In this document: positions 53,199 to 62,528 of the stretch, piece by piece
How the letters are laid out: every line of letters starts with the position of its first letter
Position numbering within the stretch: the first letter of the stretch is position 1
Assembly: GCF_009928685.1 (NCBI RefSeq)
Contig: NZ_WWEO01000043.1
Coordinates: forward strand, 727,006-791,005
DNA length: 64,000 bases
DNA from: Mucilaginibacter agri
GTDB taxonomy: Bacteria > Bacteroidota > Bacteroidia > Sphingobacteriales > Sphingobacteriaceae
Reading direction: 5' to 3'
The notes under the pieces: generated by a model
The model's input: only the letters and a program-made list of their open reading frames with translations
Databases searched by the model: none
What the model was told of the DNA's origin: nothing
Program-made: the position numbers and the translations under genes

Positions 53199-53472
53199 TA
53201 TAGTTATTAGCTACGACAAACTTTATATAATGGTTTTCGCCGCAGAGGGTTTGTTAAGTAACAATATCATGCCAAAGTTAGCTGCTGGGGCATCCTGTAA
53301 ACACTGAAGTGGTAAACTGAATAAACTGAACAGAACTTTTACATTAAACTTAAAAACGCTACAAAAGTTGTATAACGGTTGCTTAACATTAGGCATATTT
53401 TGTACATTTAGGTATTATAAACCAAATTCGCTTTCTGTTAACCATCAGAGAGCGGCCTAATTATTAAACGAA

Positions 53473-54048
53473 ATGCCTTACATTCATTTGGATGAGAAGC
53501 TGCCGGGCATAACCGGTTTACTCAATTATCGGTTGGATACCGCCTTGCCAATTCGTCAGCTTACCCACACGTTATTACGTGGCGAATCTACGCTTACCGA
53601 AGGCGAACGCGAGTTAATTGCCACAGTAGTATCGCACGGTAACGATTGTTATTTTTGTACTGCTGCGCATACTGCCGCCGCTGATGCGCTGCTGGGTGAA
53701 AGTGAAACTTCTGAACAAGTAAAAAACGACCCTGACTATGCCCCTGTGAGTGTTAAGATGAAATTTTTGCTGGAAATTGCCCGCAAGGTGCAGGTAAGCG
53801 GTAAACAGGTTAAACCCGAACTTGTAGCCCTGGCTAAAGAAGCAGGCGCAACCGATATGGAAATACATGACACGGTATTGATAGCAGCCTTGTTTAGTCT
53901 ATATAATCGTTATGTAGATGGCCTTAATTCGGTTACACCAAGTATAGAATCTGGCTTTTATGATCGCCTTGGAGGTATCCTGAAAACAAGTGGCTATCTG
54001 CCATCAGAAAACAGGTACGCCGCTTTAGAAATCGAAACAGTTAAATAG
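53473..54048 (+). CDS. AhpD-like carboxymuconolactone decarboxylase family protein
   Basis: The 191-residue protein has the AhpD signature: Cys59-x2-Cys62 and His66 in DCYFCTAAHTAAADAL, preceded by LTEGERELIATVVSHGN. Such proteins are peroxidase-related thiol oxidoreductases. The C-terminal half continues as in the peroxidase-related subgroup (MKFLLEIARKVQVSGKQVK, LFSLYNRYVDGLNSV). It is 13 bp ahead of a DUF3179 gene and is probably co-transcribed with it. The upstream 274 bp gave no good promoter match and no other feature. Confidence 0.87.
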   Translation: MPYIHLDEKLPGITGLLNYRLDTALPIRQLTHTLLRGESTLTEGERELIATVVSHGNDCYFCTAAHTAAADALLGESETSEQVKNDPDYAPVSVKMKFLLEIARKVQVSGKQVKPELVALAKEAGATDMEIHDTVLIAALFSLYNRYVDGLNSVTPSIESGFYDRLGGILKTSGYLPSENRYAALEIETVK

Positions 54049-54061
54049 AAATCTTTATGAT

Positions 54062-55291
54062 ATGACGTTTAAAAATAAAGGCCGCCTTTTTTGGTTTGGG
54101 ATATGCTTATTGTTGGTACCCGGATTGGTGCATGCTTATCTGTTGATGCCATTTCCGGGTAGTCAGGATTTAAATGCCATCACCGTTTCTTATTATCTCG
54201 AAAAGATAGTGATGCCTTTACGGATATTGGGCTTTATACTAGTGCTCTGGTATTTTGCCCGTTTCTTTAATACCGATAGCAAAAGGCAGAAATTATGGAA
54301 GTTTGCAGCTTTGGTAATTTGCGCTGCCGTATATTACTTTACCGATGTGCAATACAAAGCTTCGAAAATGTTTGAAGAGCCACATACGGTTGCCTTTGCC
54401 AATGCTTTAAAAAATAAAGTACCACAAGGATATGTGGTGTTAGGTGTTGAACACGATGGGGTGGCAAAAGCATATCCGTTAATTTATTTGGGCTACCACC
54501 ATAAAGTGCAGGATAACGTGGGCAACGAGCCTGTATTGGTAACCTATTGTACCATGTGCCGCACAGGCAGAGTTTATAGCCCGATGATTGATGGTAAGCG
54601 TGAAAAATTCAGGTTGGTGGGCGCGAGGCATTACAACGCTGTTGTTGAGGACGAAAGCACAGGCACCTGGTGGTACCAGGCTACCGGTAAAGCAGCGGTA
54701 GGGAAATTGAAAGGCTCGTCGCTAAAAGAACTCGGTTACGAGCAAACTACGTTGGAATCATGGCTGAAAAGACATCCCAACTCGCTGATTATGCAACCAG
54801 ATAACTATTTCGCGACAGATTATGCCGACCTGAAGAATTATGATCGCCGCCAGCCTGTTGACAAGGATAGTTTATTAAAAAACAAAGATTCGCTGATTAG
54901 AAAAAGTTGGGTTGTTGGTGTAATTTTAGATGGGAAAGCGAAAGCATACGAGTGGCGCCAGCTGTTTAAGCAAAACCTATTGAATGATAAACTTGGTAAT
55001 ACCGACGTATTGATAGGTATTGAAGAAGATAGTGTTACTTACCACGCCTGGAACCGAACGGTTGATAACAAACAGCTAAATTTTAGTTTAAATGCTTCGG
55101 GCGATTTAACAGATATGGAAACCTCCTCTACATGGGATTGGAGTGGACTTTGCACCAACGGTAAGTTAAAAGGTAAACAACTTGCGCCCATACAATCTTA
55201 TCAGGAGTATTGGCATTCGTGGCATCATTTCCACCCGGAATCACAACTATGGCATGGAAAGGATATAACGCCCAAAATGGCAAAATTATAA
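54062..55291 (+). CDS. DUF3179 membrane-anchored protein
   Basis: The 409-residue protein has about three membrane helices at the front (about residues 9-30, 53-70 and 80-95) and then the soluble DUF3179 domain: VVLGVEHDGVAKAYPLIYLG, NEPVLVTYCTMCRTGRVYSP with a Cys-x2-Cys pair, VEDESTGTWWYQATGKAAVG and RKSWVVGVILDGKAKAYEWR. The domain function is unknown; the CxxC in TYCTMCRT may bind a metal or be redox active, which fits its AhpD-like neighbour. A long hairpin follows 38 bp after the stop. Confidence 0.85.
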   Translation: MTFKNKGRLFWFGICLLLVPGLVHAYLLMPFPGSQDLNAITVSYYLEKIVMPLRILGFILVLWYFARFFNTDSKRQKLWKFAALVICAAVYYFTDVQYKASKMFEEPHTVAFANALKNKVPQGYVVLGVEHDGVAKAYPLIYLGYHHKVQDNVGNEPVLVTYCTMCRTGRVYSPMIDGKREKFRLVGARHYNAVVEDESTGTWWYQATGKAAVGKLKGSSLKELGYEQTTLESWLKRHPNSLIMQPDNYFATDYADLKNYDRRQPVDKDSLLKNKDSLIRKSWVVGVILDGKAKAYEWRQLFKQNLLNDKLGNTDVLIGIEEDSVTYHAWNRTVDNKQLNFSLNASGDLTDMETSSTWDWSGLCTNGKLKGKQLAPIQSYQEYWHSWHHFHPESQLWHGKDITPKMAKL

Positions 55292-55329
55292 TCAGTAAAA
55301 GTCAGAATATCATTAGCTTCTATAGATAA

Positions 55330-55377
55330 CAAGCCTCATTTTTGTAATAACCAATTATGTTACGACAATGAGGCTTG
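55330..55377 (+). terminator. Long hairpin that overlaps the GH28 start codon
   Basis: CAAGCCTCATT (55330-55340) is the exact complement of AATGAGGCTTG (55367-55377). After one mismatch, eight further pairs (55342-55349 with 55358-55365, two G-U) close an eight-base loop. T-rich sequence follows (CTTTGCTTTTTGC). It probably ends the DUF3179 transcript, but it also buries ATG 55368-55370 of the GH28 gene. Confidence 0.7.
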
Positions 55378-56936
55378 CTTTGCTTTTTGCGGTTCTGATA
55401 TTTTTTAGTCAGCGACTTTTTGCGCAAACTTTTAATATTAAAGACTACGGCGCCATAGCCGATGGTAAAACGGTAAACACACTTGCATTGCAGAAGGCTG
55501 TGGATGCTTGCAGCGCAAACGGCGGCGGTATGGTTTACGTGCCCGCAGGTACTTTTGTAACCGGTACCTTTCATCTCAAAAGCAATATCAATCTCCATTT
55601 AGAAAGTGGCGCCGTATTAAAAGGCAGCGCCGACCTGAAAGATTACGACTCTTTTACCCAGCCCGTTTATGGCCTTACGTATTACGGGATGCTATATACA
55701 ACCGATGCGGAAAATGTTTCGATAACCGGCCTGGGTACTATTGATGGAAATAATCCCGCTTTTCACGATTTTACAAAAGCCAAAAAGATAGACGCCGAGA
55801 GCAGCAAACTTACCCGGCAAAAAGCAAACTATCGCCATGTTGAAACTGGAATAGGAGACGGTCCTGTGGTGCCCAACAAAGACCGCCCACACCAGATGGT
55901 GATTTTCTCTAATTGTAAAAACGTACACATCCGCGATGTTTCTTTAATTAATTCGCCATTCTGGACTTTGCATATAGCCGATTGCGATGCAGTGAATATC
56001 TCAGACATACGTTTGTGGAGTGGTATTTTGGTGCCTAATGCCGATGGGATTGATGTAACCAGCTCAAGTAATGTAGTGATCAAAGGCTGCGATATTCGTG
56101 CCGGCGACGATGCCATCATTGTAGCGGGATATGATCATCATTTCGAAATCCCCGGTTTTAAAGGTATTAAGCACGTATCCGAAAATGTGGTGATATCAGA
56201 TTGCAATCTGCAATCGTACTCGAGCGCTATTCGTATTGGGTTCCTCGATCAAAACACGGTTAGGAATGTGCATGTGAGCCATGTTAATATTACTAATTCA
56301 ACCCGCGGTATCGGGATATTTTTGCGTGATGAGGGCTCCCTGGAGAATATTACCTTCTCTGATATACATATCGAAACCCATTTGCATACCGGCGATTGGT
56401 GGGGCAATGGCGAGCCAATCCATATTTCGGCCGTACGGGGCAAAGAGAATGTAAAAATGGGGGTAATCAAAAATATAGAGTTTAATAATATCGATTGCAC
56501 CGGCGAGAACGGTATGCTCATTTACGGTTCGGCCGAGAGTGTAATACAGGATGTCCGCTTTAACAACATATCGTTTCAATTGCAAAATAGTAAATTGAAT
56601 GATGTTGCCGGCGGTAATATCGATATGCGCGGCGCCCTGTACCCCAAAGACCAATTGTTTGCCAGCGATATTCCTGGTTTATTAGCCCATTATGTTGACG
56701 GATTGTCGATCAATAATTTCAGACTGGGTTGGGATAAAACGATTACCCAACCTTATTTTACCAGTGGGATAGCAGCAGATTACTTTAAAGATCTGCACAT
56801 CTCCGACTTTAAAGGTTCCGCTGCACCACACAACAGCAAAGCTGCCGCAGTTGCTTTAAGCAATGGCAGTAAAGTAGAAACAGATGTCAAAAATGTAAGT
56901 CAAACTAATGTTACCAATTTTAGGCTATTGAAATAA
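55368..56936 (+). CDS. GH28-family polygalacturonase-type glycosidase
   Basis: The 522-residue protein has a signal peptide (MRLALLFAVLIFFSQRLF, cut after AQ) and the right-handed beta-helix of GH28: FNIKDYGAIADGKTVNTLAL, GGMVYVPAGTFVTGTFHLK, PNADGIDVTSSSNVVIK with Asp226, and AGDDAIIV with Asp247/Asp248, the conserved catalytic aspartates. The His/Arg stage that follows (SSAIRIGFLDQN) is as expected. It acts on pectin-type galacturonan or a related glycan outside the cytoplasm. No pectin-specific gene is adjacent. The only start that leaves a signal peptide is ATG 55368, which lies inside the 55330-55377 hairpin. Confidence 0.9.
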   Translation: MRLALLFAVLIFFSQRLFAQTFNIKDYGAIADGKTVNTLALQKAVDACSANGGGMVYVPAGTFVTGTFHLKSNINLHLESGAVLKGSADLKDYDSFTQPVYGLTYYGMLYTTDAENVSITGLGTIDGNNPAFHDFTKAKKIDAESSKLTRQKANYRHVETGIGDGPVVPNKDRPHQMVIFSNCKNVHIRDVSLINSPFWTLHIADCDAVNISDIRLWSGILVPNADGIDVTSSSNVVIKGCDIRAGDDAIIVAGYDHHFEIPGFKGIKHVSENVVISDCNLQSYSSAIRIGFLDQNTVRNVHVSHVNITNSTRGIGIFLRDEGSLENITFSDIHIETHLHTGDWWGNGEPIHISAVRGKENVKMGVIKNIEFNNIDCTGENGMLIYGSAESVIQDVRFNNISFQLQNSKLNDVAGGNIDMRGALYPKDQLFASDIPGLLAHYVDGLSINNFRLGWDKTITQPYFTSGIAADYFKDLHISDFKGSAAPHNSKAAAVALSNGSKVETDVKNVSQTNVTNFRLLK

Positions 56937-57002
56937 TAACCCACTAATTAAAACCATTTGCAGCACCCAAAGCTTTAATAGTTTTAACCAAAAGAGTTTT
57001 TT

Positions 57003-57278
57003 ATGAATGCCTATCAACAGAAATGGATCGAAATATTGCAACATGCCCGCGTGCCTAACTGGACTATTAGCGCCGCCGGAGATAATGTGCTGATCCACGT
57101 ACCAGATAATCACAGCATTAAAGAGTTAGCTAACAACATCGAGACCGTGCTGGCCGAAATATCTCTCGATATAAATCTGCCTAAAGAACGATTAAAGTTC
57201 ATTATAAAAAATTCGCGAGAGGAAATAGATTACGTTTTGAATCCAGGCGTGGATGATTTAATTACCAGAAAAACATAA
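57003..57278 (+). CDS. Small hypothetical protein
   Basis: The 91-residue soluble product (MNAYQQKWIEILQHARVPNW) has no signal or membrane segment. It alternates a helix, a strand-like NVLIHVPDNHS, and two helices (IKELANNIETVLAEISL, KERLKFIIKNSREEIDYVLN). It lies alone 66 bp after the GH28 gene. No function can be given, but its regular amphipathic pattern makes it a credible gene. Confidence 0.55.
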   Translation: MNAYQQKWIEILQHARVPNWTISAAGDNVLIHVPDNHSIKELANNIETVLAEISLDINLPKERLKFIIKNSREEIDYVLNPGVDDLITRKT

Positions 57279-57406
57279 TTAGCTATTGGTTATAGGGTCT
57301 GGCACTCACGGTCGCTTTTATAAATTATTAAATTAAGAACAAACTGAGCTATTTCTCTAAAAGATAATTTCGTTTTGCTACTTTCGTTAACAAAATTAAA
57401 AGCTTA

Positions 57407-58420
57407 ATGGAGATCAAGCAAAAAGTTAATAGTCTGGGATTTTTAAGGGGCTTAGCTGTTACGATGGTTTGTTTTTGTCATTTTGGCAATGCACTATCTC
57501 ATGGTAATGTTTTGGCCAAAATGTTTGACATTTTTCATGTCTACGGAAAAATTGGTGTACAAGTATTTTTTGTGATCTCCGGCTTTATCATACCCTTAAG
57601 TATGGATAAAGCTAAATATCATATTAAGTTTTATTTTAAGTTTTTAGCAAAGCGTGCCGTTAGGCTACACCCTCCATATTTGGTTGCATTAGTGTTGACG
57701 TTTGTTATTATAGCAGTGGTGAATCATGTTAAGCATATTCCATTTCCCGAGACACCAATTTCTGTAATTAAGAGCTGTTTTTACTTGTATGTGCCCGCTA
57801 ATAACCCGGTTTTCTGGACTTTGCAAATAGAGGCCGAGTATTACATATTTATGGGGCTTTATTTTGCGTTATTAAAACGTTACACTAATCTAACGCTTTG
57901 TTTATCAATTCCATTGTTTATGATATTAAGCCAAACGGGGGTTGTTAGTCATATTGGCTTGTTAAATTATTTAATATTCTTTTTGATGGGTACCGTTGGC
58001 TACCTGATCTATAATAGAAACCGAGCTAAAAACTACCTCAAGTACATTTTTCTGGCGGCTTTAATCGTATTTTCTTTCGCGTATTATGAATTGGCTGCTA
58101 CAATTGCAGCTTTGTTTACCATTACTTTTATTTTGTTTTATCGTAAACCCGTAAATAAGGTTTTTGACTTTGCCGGTGAAATATCTTATTCTATTTATCT
58201 GATACATTTTCCGATAGGGGTAAAACTAATTAACCTCGCCGTAAGCCATGTAAATCCTAATTATTACCTTATACTTTTTTTAGTTACTAATGTTATCGTG
58301 TTCGGCCTCGGTATACTTTTTTGGAAATTTGTTGAAAAACCATTCGGCAATCTTTCTAATAAAATTAGATATGGTGCCACCCAAACGGTACCTAAACCGC
58401 TGCCTTTGATCACCGCTTAA
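57407..58420 (+). CDS. Membrane acyltransferase (acyltransferase family 3)
   Basis: The 337-residue membrane protein has about ten helices and matches acyltransferase 3 (OafA/YrhL-like): SLGFLRGLAVTMVCFCHFGN with the conserved Arg and His, VYGKIGVQVFFVISGFIIPL, RAVRLHPPYLVALV, FWTLQIEAEYYIFMGLYFAL and a final FDFAGEISYSIYLIHFPIGV. These enzymes O-acylate surface polysaccharides, lipids or glycans. The acceptor is unknown; it may act on the exopolysaccharide to which the nearby fdtA/fdtB/GT14 genes contribute, but there is no direct link. Confidence 0.88.
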   Translation: MEIKQKVNSLGFLRGLAVTMVCFCHFGNALSHGNVLAKMFDIFHVYGKIGVQVFFVISGFIIPLSMDKAKYHIKFYFKFLAKRAVRLHPPYLVALVLTFVIIAVVNHVKHIPFPETPISVIKSCFYLYVPANNPVFWTLQIEAEYYIFMGLYFALLKRYTNLTLCLSIPLFMILSQTGVVSHIGLLNYLIFFLMGTVGYLIYNRNRAKNYLKYIFLAALIVFSFAYYELAATIAALFTITFILFYRKPVNKVFDFAGEISYSIYLIHFPIGVKLINLAVSHVNPNYYLILFLVTNVIVFGLGILFWKFVEKPFGNLSNKIRYGATQTVPKPLPLITA

Positions 58421-58515
58421 GAATTGGCGTAAATTATTGGAAATAGCATTTTAGAAATTTAAGGCAAAAGACCTTTTATGATTTTAAACAGGATGAATTT
58501 GGTAGGTAATCAATT

Positions 58516-58546
58516 TTTGTTGAACAGGCGGCACAGAATATATTTA
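58516..58546 (+). promoter_or_regulatory. Promoter of the 1127-residue protein gene
   Basis: TTTG at 58516-58519 and TATATTTA at 58539-58546 are exactly 19 bp apart and differ from the consensus TTTG-N19-TAnnTTTG only at the last base. Transcription should start near 58550, at the ATG 58551, or with a 58-nt leader if ATG 58608 is used. Confidence 0.65.
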
Positions 58547-58550
58547 CGAT

Positions 58551-61500
58551 ATGATACAGTTTGGATTTAAAAATAAATTTCAAAAAGATATATACTTAGC
58601 AGAGCGAATGTTATTGTTTCTCTGCTTTTTTATTTTTAGTACTGCTTTATTTGCTACCTCTAGAAAATGCGTCACCAATAATAGATCCAATGAAACAGAT
58701 ACGCTTGTCAGAGTCGATGGAAAATCGTTAATCCCTATCCGGTTTCATCTAGCACAAGCTGGCTATTTGACGCTCGTTATTGACGATACCGCTGATGTTC
58801 GTGTGCGTAATCTTGTCTCGGAAACATGGTACCCCGCCGGGGATAATGTAGTACGGTGGGATGGTTTGAATGATCTTGGGCGCGATGCGGATGCAGCCAA
58901 TCATGGGATTTATTCCGTTTCGGGGAATTTTATCAATCCGGGAAAGTATCGGGTAAGAGGAATTATCAGAAATGAGATCTCGGCTCACTATGAGTTTTCC
59001 TTTAACTACGCTGGCTCGCCACCCTGGGGCACAGATGATCATACTGGTGGATGGCTGGCTAACCACAGTCCCCCTCAAGCCGCATTATATCTTCCCGGGA
59101 AGTTATCTCCCAATAGTAGTCCAATTATACTACTGGGATGTTATGTATCCGAAGGCGTTGATGGTTTTGCCTGGGTTGATTTGAAAGGCAAGAAGTTGGG
59201 TGGTAAAAAATGGATAGGTGGGGCGTGGACCTCAGCGCCATTTATAGCGGCGGATAACTTTAATAGCGCGTCTTCAGGTAATTCCGCCTATGTAGCCTCA
59301 ATATGGGAAGCGACTAAGCTTTCAGGGAAATTTGAGTTAAGGCTAAATGCGCTCAGTATTTACAAGAACGATTTTAAGGTTATTGAGATCGGGAAATATC
59401 CTATCGGAGCATTTTCGCGAAGTGACCTCACCAAAGTACTAAGCGGGCTGGGCGTTTATGATAATATAGCTGTAGTCAGCCTGATCAAAAAAAATCAACT
59501 GATTTTTATCGATACAAAACAAGGTCACATCATCGACTCCTTGCATATTGAAAGCCCCAAAGGTGTAATGATAGATTCTACGGGGCGATTAATGCTTCTC
59601 TCAGGGAATAAATTAATCGGCTTTAAATCGATCGCAGACGCATTAAAGGGTGCTAAGCCGCAAGTAATTATCGGAACAGGCCTCGATGATCCATTTGCGG
59701 TTATTGAAGATTATCGGGGTAATTTTTACATTACAAACAGGGAGACCAATACCGTAAAGGTATTTAATGCAAAAGGGGGATTTTTAAATGAGGTAGGAAC
59801 GCCAGGCCCATCTAAAGCCGGGAAATATAATCCATTGCATATGAATAACCCCGCCGGACTTTGTATTGATGAGAAGCAGCAATTATGGGTAACGGAGGAG
59901 GACTATCTGCCCAAACGGGTTAGCGTGTGGACGCTTGACGGCAAACTGATCAAAGCTTTTTACGGTCCTTCAAAATATGGTGGCGGGGGCACACTAGATC
60001 CTTCAAATAAAAATAAGGCCTATTATAGTGAATCAGAGAAGGGGACAATGGAGTTTACGCTCGATTGGCAGGGAGGTAAGTGGGAAGTTGCAAACATTAA
60101 TTACCGGCCAACACCAGACGATCTGAAACTCCCGTTAAGAAACGCTGCGCCAGAAACACCAATTTATTTTAACGGCCGGCAATATTTTACCAATTGCTAT
60201 ACATCGAACCCTACAAATGGGCATAACACCGCAGTTTTATTTATTGATCGCGATGGTGTTTTAGTTCCCGTGGCGGCTATGGGAAAAGCAGCGGACTGGG
60301 ATATATTAAAGCAAGATCAGTTTAAAAGTAGGTTGCCGGAAGGCGTCGATCTGAAAGTTGATAACAAAAACAACGCTGCATTTTTTATCTGGCAGGACTC
60401 CAATGCAAACGGCCATGTTGAGCCGGAAGAGGTGGCTTGCCTAAAAGGACCAACCTTGGGTATAACCATAATGCCCGATCTTTCATTCTGTATTGCAAGC
60501 CTCAATGGTAGTGCAGTAAAGTTTTCGCCGCTTACATTTACCGATAAAGGCATACCGCAATATAATTTGTCTAAACTTCAAATATTGTCGGCAGGAGTAT
60601 TGCCGCCGGCATCATCCGGCGGGGCACAGGTTTTATCGGCGACCGACGGCTGGAATATCCTCACGTTAGGCGTTAAACCCTATTCGCCCCTATCAATAAG
60701 CGGAATAAAAGACGGTAGCGTAAAATGGACCTACCCCGATCTTTGGCCTGGTTTACATGCATCTCATCGTGCCCCGGTTGCCGACCAGCCGGGAATGCTG
60801 ATCGGTACCACACGTTTATTAGGAGAAGTCCTAAATTTCAAAAACCCGCAGATGCCCTCGCTGTGGGCAATTAATGGGAATCATGGCAACGTATATATAT
60901 TTACAGATGACGGTTTGTTTGTGACTACCGTTTTTAGAGATAAAAGTATAGCACCCAATTGGAGAATGAAAACCTCGCAAAGAAATATGAGGGTAGACAC
61001 CTTGACGCTTGGCGAAGAAAATTTTTTTCCAACCATCACCAAAACCGCCGATGAAAAAGTTTATATGGTTGACGGTGCCAGAAGCAGCATTGTAAGGCTG
61101 GATGGCTTGGAAACGATCAGAAGGCTATCCGATAGCTTTGTGGAAGTTTTGCCCATAGATATTCAAAAAATTAAGGCTGGTACCTTAACAAAAGCGACAA
61201 ATCAAAACCAGCTGAAAGCTAAGATGCTGGATGTAACAATATTTAAATCGAAGCCAGTTATCGACGGCGTTTTGGCAGATTGGAATAACGCACCCTGGGT
61301 ACAAATCGATAACAGAGGGTTTACAATGAAGCGTACCAGTTTGCCGGTTTACGACGTATCTGCCTCACTTGGTGTTTATGGAGACCGTATCTATGGCATG
61401 TATTGCACGGGTGAACCATCTTTATTGCAAAATTCGGGTGAGATGCCGGTGGCTCCATTCAAAACCGGAGGGGCGCTTGATTTGATGATAGGTACTTCTT

Positions 61501-61934
61501 CCAAAGCCAACCCTAATCGTGGTGCTCCCGTTGCGGGCGATTGCCGTTTGATTATCACCGTGGTAAATAATAAACCCATGGCGTTATTATACCGGGCCGT
61601 TGTGCCGGGCACGCCGGCAGATAAGCGGGTGCCTTTCTCGTCGCCATCCAATACAGTTACTTTTGATAGAGTAGACGATGTAACCTCCCAGCTGGAATTT
61701 GCGGCAAAAAACGGGAATTACGAATTTTCGATACCATTAAGTGTAATTGGTATTAAGCCTTACAATGGGCTGCAAATTAAAGGCGACATCGGTATTTTGA
61801 GGGGGAAAGACGGGCAAACCGTTTCAAGAATTTATTGGAGTAATAAGGCCACGGGGCTTACATCCGATGTGCCGTCGGAAGCGATGTTGACACCTAATTT
61901 ATGGGGTACATTCATATTTAAAGATCAGAAATAG
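58551..61934 (+). CDS. Large secreted multidomain protein (FlgD-like Ig, beta-propeller, EF-hand, CBM9-like)
   Basis: The 1127-residue protein has a hydrophobic signal (MLLFLCFFIFSTALF) that follows a 19-residue charged stretch; ATG 58608 is an equally plausible start. In order: a FlgD-like Ig fold (about residues 50-145, FHLAQAGYLTLVIDDTAD, VVRWDGLNDLGRDADAANHG), then NHL-like blades (about 290-500, GLDDPFAVIEDYRGNFYITN, NPAGLCIDEKQQLWVTEEDY), an EF-hand-like loop DSNANGHVEPEE (616-627), more blades, and a C-terminal beta-sandwich (about 905-1127, FKSKPVIDGVLADWNNAPW) like CBM9/DOMON sugar-binding domains. It probably binds or processes a glycan at the surface. Catalytic residues are not evident. 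A good promoter precedes it. Confidence 0.8.
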   Translation: MIQFGFKNKFQKDIYLAERMLLFLCFFIFSTALFATSRKCVTNNRSNETDTLVRVDGKSLIPIRFHLAQAGYLTLVIDDTADVRVRNLVSETWYPAGDNVVRWDGLNDLGRDADAANHGIYSVSGNFINPGKYRVRGIIRNEISAHYEFSFNYAGSPPWGTDDHTGGWLANHSPPQAALYLPGKLSPNSSPIILLGCYVSEGVDGFAWVDLKGKKLGGKKWIGGAWTSAPFIAADNFNSASSGNSAYVASIWEATKLSGKFELRLNALSIYKNDFKVIEIGKYPIGAFSRSDLTKVLSGLGVYDNIAVVSLIKKNQLIFIDTKQGHIIDSLHIESPKGVMIDSTGRLMLLSGNKLIGFKSIADALKGAKPQVIIGTGLDDPFAVIEDYRGNFYITNRETNTVKVFNAKGGFLNEVGTPGPSKAGKYNPLHMNNPAGLCIDEKQQLWVTEEDYLPKRVSVWTLDGKLIKAFYGPSKYGGGGTLDPSNKNKAYYSESEKGTMEFTLDWQGGKWEVANINYRPTPDDLKLPLRNAAPETPIYFNGRQYFTNCYTSNPTNGHNTAVLFIDRDGVLVPVAAMGKAADWDILKQDQFKSRLPEGVDLKVDNKNNAAFFIWQDSNANGHVEPEEVACLKGPTLGITIMPDLSFCIASLNGSAVKFSPLTFTDKGIPQYNLSKLQILSAGVLPPASSGGAQVLSATDGWNILTLGVKPYSPLSISGIKDGSVKWTYPDLWPGLHASHRAPVADQPGMLIGTTRLLGEVLNFKNPQMPSLWAINGNHGNVYIFTDDGLFVTTVFRDKSIAPNWRMKTSQRNMRVDTLTLGEENFFPTITKTADEKVYMVDGARSSIVRLDGLETIRRLSDSFVEVLPIDIQKIKAGTLTKATNQNQLKAKMLDVTIFKSKPVIDGVLADWNNAPWVQIDNRGFTMKRTSLPVYDVSASLGVYGDRIYGMYCTGEPSLLQNSGEMPVAPFKTGGALDLMIGTSSKANPNRGAPVAGDCRLIITVVNNKPMALLYRAVVPGTPADKRVPFSSPSNTVTFDRVDDVTSQLEFAAKNGNYEFSIPLSVIGIKPYNGLQIKGDIGILRGKDGQTVSRIYWSNKATGLTSDVPSEAMLTPNLWGTFIFKDQK

Positions 61935-62000
61935 AGAATCCTTAAATTATTGTCTATCGGCTTTTTTGCTTAATTTCGGCCAGTTTTAAGCACCCACTTC

Positions 62001-62528
62001 ATGATCGATCAGCAGATTAAAGCAGTTATCAGAGATATCGCCGATTTTCCCAAACCGGGTATCGTTTTTAAAGACATTACCCCAATCTTAAAAGATCCTG
62101 CGCTTTGCAATGGCATTGTTGATGCTTTTATAGATCAGTTGAAAGGTACCCGTGTCGACGTGGTTGCTGGGGTAGAAAGCCGTGGTTTCCTATTCGGGTT
62201 AACATTGGCTAATAAACTAGGGGTGCCCTTTGTGCCTGTGCGCAAAGCAGGCAAGTTGCCTTTTAGCATTAAACAAAAGGTTTACGAGTTAGAGTATGGC
62301 ACCGCCACCATCGAATTACATACCGACGCCTTCGAACCTGGCCAACATGTGTTGATCCATGACGATTTGTTGGCTACCGGTGGCACAGTTACCGCCGCCA
62401 GCGAACTCATAGAAGAAATGGGTGGGGTAGTGGCTGGCTTTACGTTTGTGGTAGGTCTAAACTTCCTAAATGGTAAAGAACGGATTGCGCCCCTGTGCGA
62501 TAAAATTGTAGTACTGGCCGAGTACTAA
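62001..62528 (+). CDS. apt: Adenine phosphoribosyltransferase
   Basis: Apt joins adenine and PRPP to AMP in purine salvage. The 175-residue length is normal. The front IRDIADFPKPGIVFKDITPI, the adenine-binding GVESRGFLFG and the PRPP loop VLIHDDLLATGGT (about residues 117-129) are intact. A possible promoter lies just upstream (ATTG 61949-61952, 18 bp, TAATTTCG 61971-61978, one mismatch in the -7 box). It is a single gene. A palindrome near 62548-62577 follows the stop. Confidence 0.96.
   Translation: MIDQQIKAVIRDIADFPKPGIVFKDITPILKDPALCNGIVDAFIDQLKGTRVDVVAGVESRGFLFGLTLANKLGVPFVPVRKAGKLPFSIKQKVYELEYGTATIELHTDAFEPGQHVLIHDDLLATGGTVTAASELIEEMGGVVAGFTFVVGLNFLNGKERIAPLCDKIVVLAEY

Noticed and set aside
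53199..53472. Regulatory element or small RNA upstream of the AhpD-like gene
   Set aside because: I saw only AT-rich sequence with a short TAAACTGAA repeat and an imperfect -7 box (ATATTTTG); not enough to call.
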